The position numbers were made by a program, and so were the translations under genes. From Gigaspora margarita (taxonomy: Eukaryota; Glomeromycota; Glomeromycetes; Diversisporales; Gigasporaceae): a stretch of 64,000 nucleotides of DNA. Positions within the stretch are counted from its first letter, which is position 1; every line of letters begins with the position of its first letter. The stretch covers positions 113,753-177,752 of the forward strand of contig WTPW01000317.1 in assembly GCA_009809945.1 (NCBI GenBank), read 5' to 3'. Below, piece after piece: positions 60,071-64,000 of this stretch. The notes beneath the pieces are model-generated. The model did not search any database. It was not told the origin of the DNA and was given only the letters and a program-made list of their open reading frames with translations.

Positions 60071-61390
60071 TATAGTTATATGTATTTTTTGCTACTGAAC
60101 AAGTTTACTTAGTGCATGTTTTTAAAATTAATTACTAAAATTTTATGAATTATAAGATTTTATTAAATTTTATTAATAAAATTTTATAAAATCTTATAAT
60201 TCACAAAATTTTATTAATTAATTCTAACTTTATGCACTAAGTAAACTTATTCAGCATCTCAAAATGCACCAAATTGGCAGAATTATTTTTATTTTACTTG
60301 AAATTTAGATAATTTTGGATTTTTGATCAAAAAAGTCAAATTTAAGCATCTATTCTCCAAATTTCAAGTAAAATAAAAAACAATCAGCTAATTTAATGTA
60401 TTTTTAAGTGCTGAATAAATTTACTTAGTGCATTAAGTTAGAATTAATTAGTGAAATCTTGCGAATCATAAGATTTTATAGAATTTTATTAATAGAATTA
60501 TATGATTCACAAAATTTTATTAATTAATTTTAACTTTATGCACTAAGTAAAATTGTTCAGCACCTACAAATATATTAAATCAGCTAAATTTTTTTTATTT
60601 ACTTGAAATTTGGAAAATAAATGCTTAATTTTGATTTTTTGATCAAAAATCCAAAATTATGCATTTATTCTCTAAAATTTAAATAAAATAAAAATAATTA
60701 TACCTATTTGATATATTTTTAGGTAGTGAATAAGTTTACTTAGTGCATTAAGTTAGAATTAATTAGTAAAATTTTGTGAATCTTAAGATTTTATAGAATT
60801 TTATTAATAAAATTCTATAAAACCTTATAATTCACAAATTTTATTAATTAATTCTAACTTAATGCACTAAGTAAACTTATTCTCCACCTAAAAATACATC
60901 AAATTGGTATAATTATTTTTTTTACTTGAAATTTAGAGAATAGATGCATAATTTTAGATTTTTGATCAAAAAATCAAATTAAGAATCTATTTTCCAAATT
61001 TCAAGTAAAATAAAAAAAAAATTGGCCAATATAATTTATTTGTAGGCGCTGAACAATTTTACTTAGTGCATAAAGTTAGAATTAATTAATAAAATTTTGT
61101 GAACCATAAGATTTCATATAATTCTATTAATAAAATTCTATAAAATCTTATAATTCACAAAATTTCACTAATTAATTCTAACTTAACGCACTAAGTAAAC
61201 TTAATCAGCACTTAAAAATACATTAAATTGGCTGATTGTTTTTTATTTTATTTGAAATTTGGAGAATAGATGCTTAAATTTGACTTTTTTGATCAAATCT
61301 CCAAAATCTGCATCTATCCTCTAAATTTCAAGTAAAATAAAAATAATTCTGCCAATTGATGCATTTTTAGGTGCTGAATAAGTTTACTTA
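60071..61390. repeat. Array of alternately inverted palindromic monomers, array 2
   Basis: Same monomers as array 1, about four direct periods. TTTACTTAGTGCAT-type marks lie at about 60107, 60420, 60735, 61055 and 61380 (period 312-323 bp), and the inverse ATGCACTAAGTAAAC marks lie between them at about 60230, 60540, 60860 and 61185. Every base falls within one of two interleaved palindromes per period. Non-coding. Confidence 0.87.
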
Positions 61391-62180
61391 GCAGTCAAGG
61401 GACATGTCCAACTGAGTGCAATTACATATAGATCAAATGAGTTGACTCACCCAATTTTATATGTAAAATTATACAAAAAAATTATTTATTTAAAAGCATA
61501 CATATAAAAGTCTCTTTAAATTTTAAATATATATTCTTTGGCATTTAATACTCTTTTGTTTAAAGTTTTAGTTCTTAATTTGAAGTAGGNGNATNAAAAT
61601 CTTNNACTAAAGTTGACCNNTTCTTTANTATGTTCTTTAAGTCAAATGAGTGACTCACCCTATATAATAATATGATTGGTTAAAATAATTCTTTAAAAAT
61701 ATGTAAGATGATATTAAGTAAAGGCTTCTTGTGCCCTAATTGAAAGTTGAAGAGGAGGTTCTCCTGATTCTAATAGTAGTTAATAGTCATAGGACATGTC
61801 CTTTGTATTGCTGTTACTTATAAATCAAATGAGTTGACTCACCTCAATTTTATATGTAAATTTATGCAAAAAAATCATTTAAATTTAATTTTTGCAATAA
61901 TGTACATATAAATCTTTCCTTAAATTTCAAATATGTATTCTTTAGCATTTAATGATCTTTAGTTTAAAGCCAAAGTTTTTAATCTCTAGTAGATTGAAGT
62001 TAATCTTCCTTTAAAGTTGGTCAATTCTTTACTATGTTCTTTAAGTCAAATAAGTGACTCACCCTATATAATAATATGATTGGTTAAAATAGTCTTTTAA
62101 AAATTTGATAGATGCCATTAAGTAAAGGCTTCTTGTGCCCTAATTGAAAGTTAAAGAGGAGGTTCTTCTGATTCCAATGG
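61391..62180. repeat. Direct tandem duplication, about 395 bp, two copies
   Basis: Copy boundaries are about 61391-61785 and 61786-62180. Shared marks in order are GGACATGTCC, AAATGAGTTGACTCACC, TATGTTCTTTAAGTCAAAT, ACTCACCCTATATAATAATA and GGCTTCTTGTGCCCTAATTG. Eight N bases lie in copy 1. AAATGAGTTGACTCACC and AATGAGTGACTCACCC are related within each copy. No gene. Confidence 0.85.
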
Positions 62181-62620
62181 TAGTTAAATCATCAAAATTG
62201 GCCTGGTGGATCCCAAGATACTTGGTGTCAAAGAAAAGAACATACAGATCTGCAAATTCACTGTTACACAAAGTATTATAAACTATAATACTTTGTCTAT
62301 ACACTATAGTGTACCCCTATAGTAGCAAATATAAATAGTAATAATTAGAATTAGAATTAGGGTTAGGGTTAGATTTAAAAAGTTAGAAGTTTAGAATTAG
62401 GTTAAAATTAGTATTAGATTTGAAATTAATTTAAAATTAGAGTTTAAGGTAACATCATAAGAGGAGCATTTTTCTTTAAAAGAACAACAGGGGTTACTCT
62501 AGTAAAATTTTGAGATGTATAAAAGGGGTGCACAGTGCACTATTTTTTTAAAACCCAAAATTTTATATATAACAAAAAAAATTTTCTAGAAAGGTGCTAT
62601 TACCTTAGATTAAAGTTCTA
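62181..62620. other. Spacer with telomere-like tract
   Basis: TTAGAATTAGGGTTAGGGTT lies at about 62346-62368. The hairpin-cassette phrase CAATGGTAGTTAAATCATCA lies at 62178-62197. GTGCACAGTGCAC is a palindrome at about 62527-62539. No coding frame. Confidence 0.5.
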
Positions 62621-62728
62621 AATTTTACTAAGTCAATTAATATTTATGTTTTAAATAAGGTGTTTGAAATATGGAATTTATTATTTTAAACAACTTTATT
62701 TAAGACATAAATATTAATTGACTTATAG
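62621..62728. repeat. Inverted repeat, about 108 bp
   Basis: AAGTCAATTAATATTTATGT pairs with ACATAAATATTAATTGACTT, continuing inward (TTTAAATAAGGTGTTT against TAAACAACTTTATTTAA). Probably a small foldback MITE. Confidence 0.7.
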
Positions 62729-62729
62729 C

Positions 62730-64000
62730 TACAATTATTGACTATGTTTTAATTGCACATCAGTTTTCTGTTGATCATGTGGCTGAACTGCTAATTAGAT
62801 TTTAAGATTAGATATAACATAACACAATTATAAAAATTTTAAAACAACTGTTCATTTTGTCAAAAATTGTATATTTACCAAAAGTTTGCATAAAAAACCA
62901 CCTTTAGTGCACTAACAAAAAATTCTCCTTGAACGATTTTATTATATATTTTGTTAGTTTTGCCCTAACCCTATCCTAACTCTAATATTAATAATTCAAA
63001 AAAATTTGCCTGTGCTACATAATCAATATAACCTAGTACAGAATACCAATATGCGAATTTATGATCCATACTAATATTTATTCATTAAAAAGTTATAAAA
63101 ATTATTTAATTAGTAGATCGCAGTTAAAGAAACAAAAAATAATAAACTTTATAATAACCAAAATCTGGGAATGTCTAAAGGGAAGACAACTTATATTTAA
63201 TAATTTTTTCAATTAACTTTAGGGTTAGAATCGTTCTATATTAGGGTTAGGTTAGGTTTTAGGTAAATATATAACTAATAAGCAAAATGCCTTTCTGGCA
63301 TTTTTAATTAACACATCGAAGTAGGTTTAGACTGCTGTTTTTGTATTTTTCAAGGTTTTCACTTTTCTTTCATTTTTACTTCATCAAAGATCATTAAAAT
63401 TCTATAATTTGATTACTGGTTGATTACATGATTTGTCTCTGCTTTAGATGACCCCCAAAATCAGAAATTTATATTTTTCTATAGTGTAGGAATCTGGTTT
63501 GCTTAAATATAAAAGTATTTTTTGTTTATTAAATAACTCTTTTATATTGCTTAATTAAAAGTTGTAGAGCTAATTTTTGTAATTCTAATGGTAATAAAAT
63601 CACCAAAACTGGCTTGATAGATTATAAAATATGAGTATTTTTTAAGAATTGAAGTACAGATTCCACTTACTATATAAGGTAACTAGTTACATAGCTGCTG
63701 ATTTTTACTATAAAATTTGTTTCTTTTAACTGCAACTACTAATTAAAAGTTTTTAAAACTTTACTTTTTTAAATAAATTCTTTTAATTACATGCAATTTT
63801 TTTTATTGCAATTTTGAAATCCATGTAATGCAAAATGAAAATCAACTTTTGTATGGCCTAATATTGTTTTCAACTTTATACAGAAATCTGAAATAGGTTT
63901 TGTTAACCTGATTTCTTTGAATTAAAAAATTTTATATTATTCAATATAATTTTATTTATATTTAATGCTGTGATTAAAATCATATTGAAACAAAAAATTT
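62730..64000. other. Right edge, no gene seen
   Basis: Contains CCCTAACCCTATCCTAACTC at about 62961-62980 and TATTAGGGTTAGGTTAGGTT at about 63239-63258, both inside AT-rich repeat-like sequence. A further copy of the cassette phrase (TTCTAATGGTAATAAAATCA) lies at about 63583-63602. A foldback-family phrase (ATGCAAAATGAAAATCAACT) lies near 63828-63847. Confidence 0.45.

Overview
The window looks like AT-rich nuclear DNA (my estimate is above 70 percent AT) of a filamentous fungus, most likely an arbuscular mycorrhizal fungus (Glomeromycotina, Rhizophagus-like). This is inferred from three things: a tyrosine-kinase-like kinase with C-terminal Sel1 repeats, genes cut by many short GT-AG introns, and a dense mixture of Helitron, Tigger/pogo, hAT-like and palindromic MITE elements. 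Only one gene looks intact. It is a minus-strand, eight-exon glycoside hydrolase family 9 enzyme (47792-50284) with hydrophobic segments at both ends.

Layout. 1-4000 holds decayed host genes: a cytochrome P450 fragment, a TA-flanked MITE, a kinase fragment and a broken kinase-Sel1 gene. 4200-8900 is a run of MITEs, including a 286-bp hAT MITE inserted across the left end of a larger hAT-like element, with both target duplications still readable. 8900-14540 is repeat-derived (foldback tandems, minisatellites, a second pogo MITE). 14800-19900 is a dead Helitron (HUH Rep plus Pif1 helicase) split by another MITE. 19960-29530 carries an inverted-repeat element containing a tRNA-headed retroposon, an array of alternately inverted palindromes interrupted by a PIF/Harbinger-like MITE, a minisatellite-bearing inverted-repeat element, a broken unknown gene and a hAT-like element.

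31744-41761 is the most striking block: a hAT-type terminal repeat pair with a perfect 8-bp duplication (GCTCTAGT) encloses 10 kb of other elements. These are two direct copies of a 0.9-1.0 kb AT-rich TIR element, a 4-kb Tigger element with a decayed transposase, and a 3.55-kb inverted-repeat element holding a second copy of the tRNA-headed retroposon. 42000-52400 is the quietest, mostly single-copy stretch and holds the GH9 gene. 52490-64000 returns to repeats: two PIF/Harbinger-like copies side by side, one with a hAT MITE inside, several MITEs, tandem repeats, a second palindrome array and a 395-bp tandem duplication.

There is no operon logic. The host genes are independent, and most of the sequence is the product of repeated insertion of one element into another. 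Scattered ambiguous bases (N) fall mainly inside tandem repeats, so copy numbers there may be collapsed.
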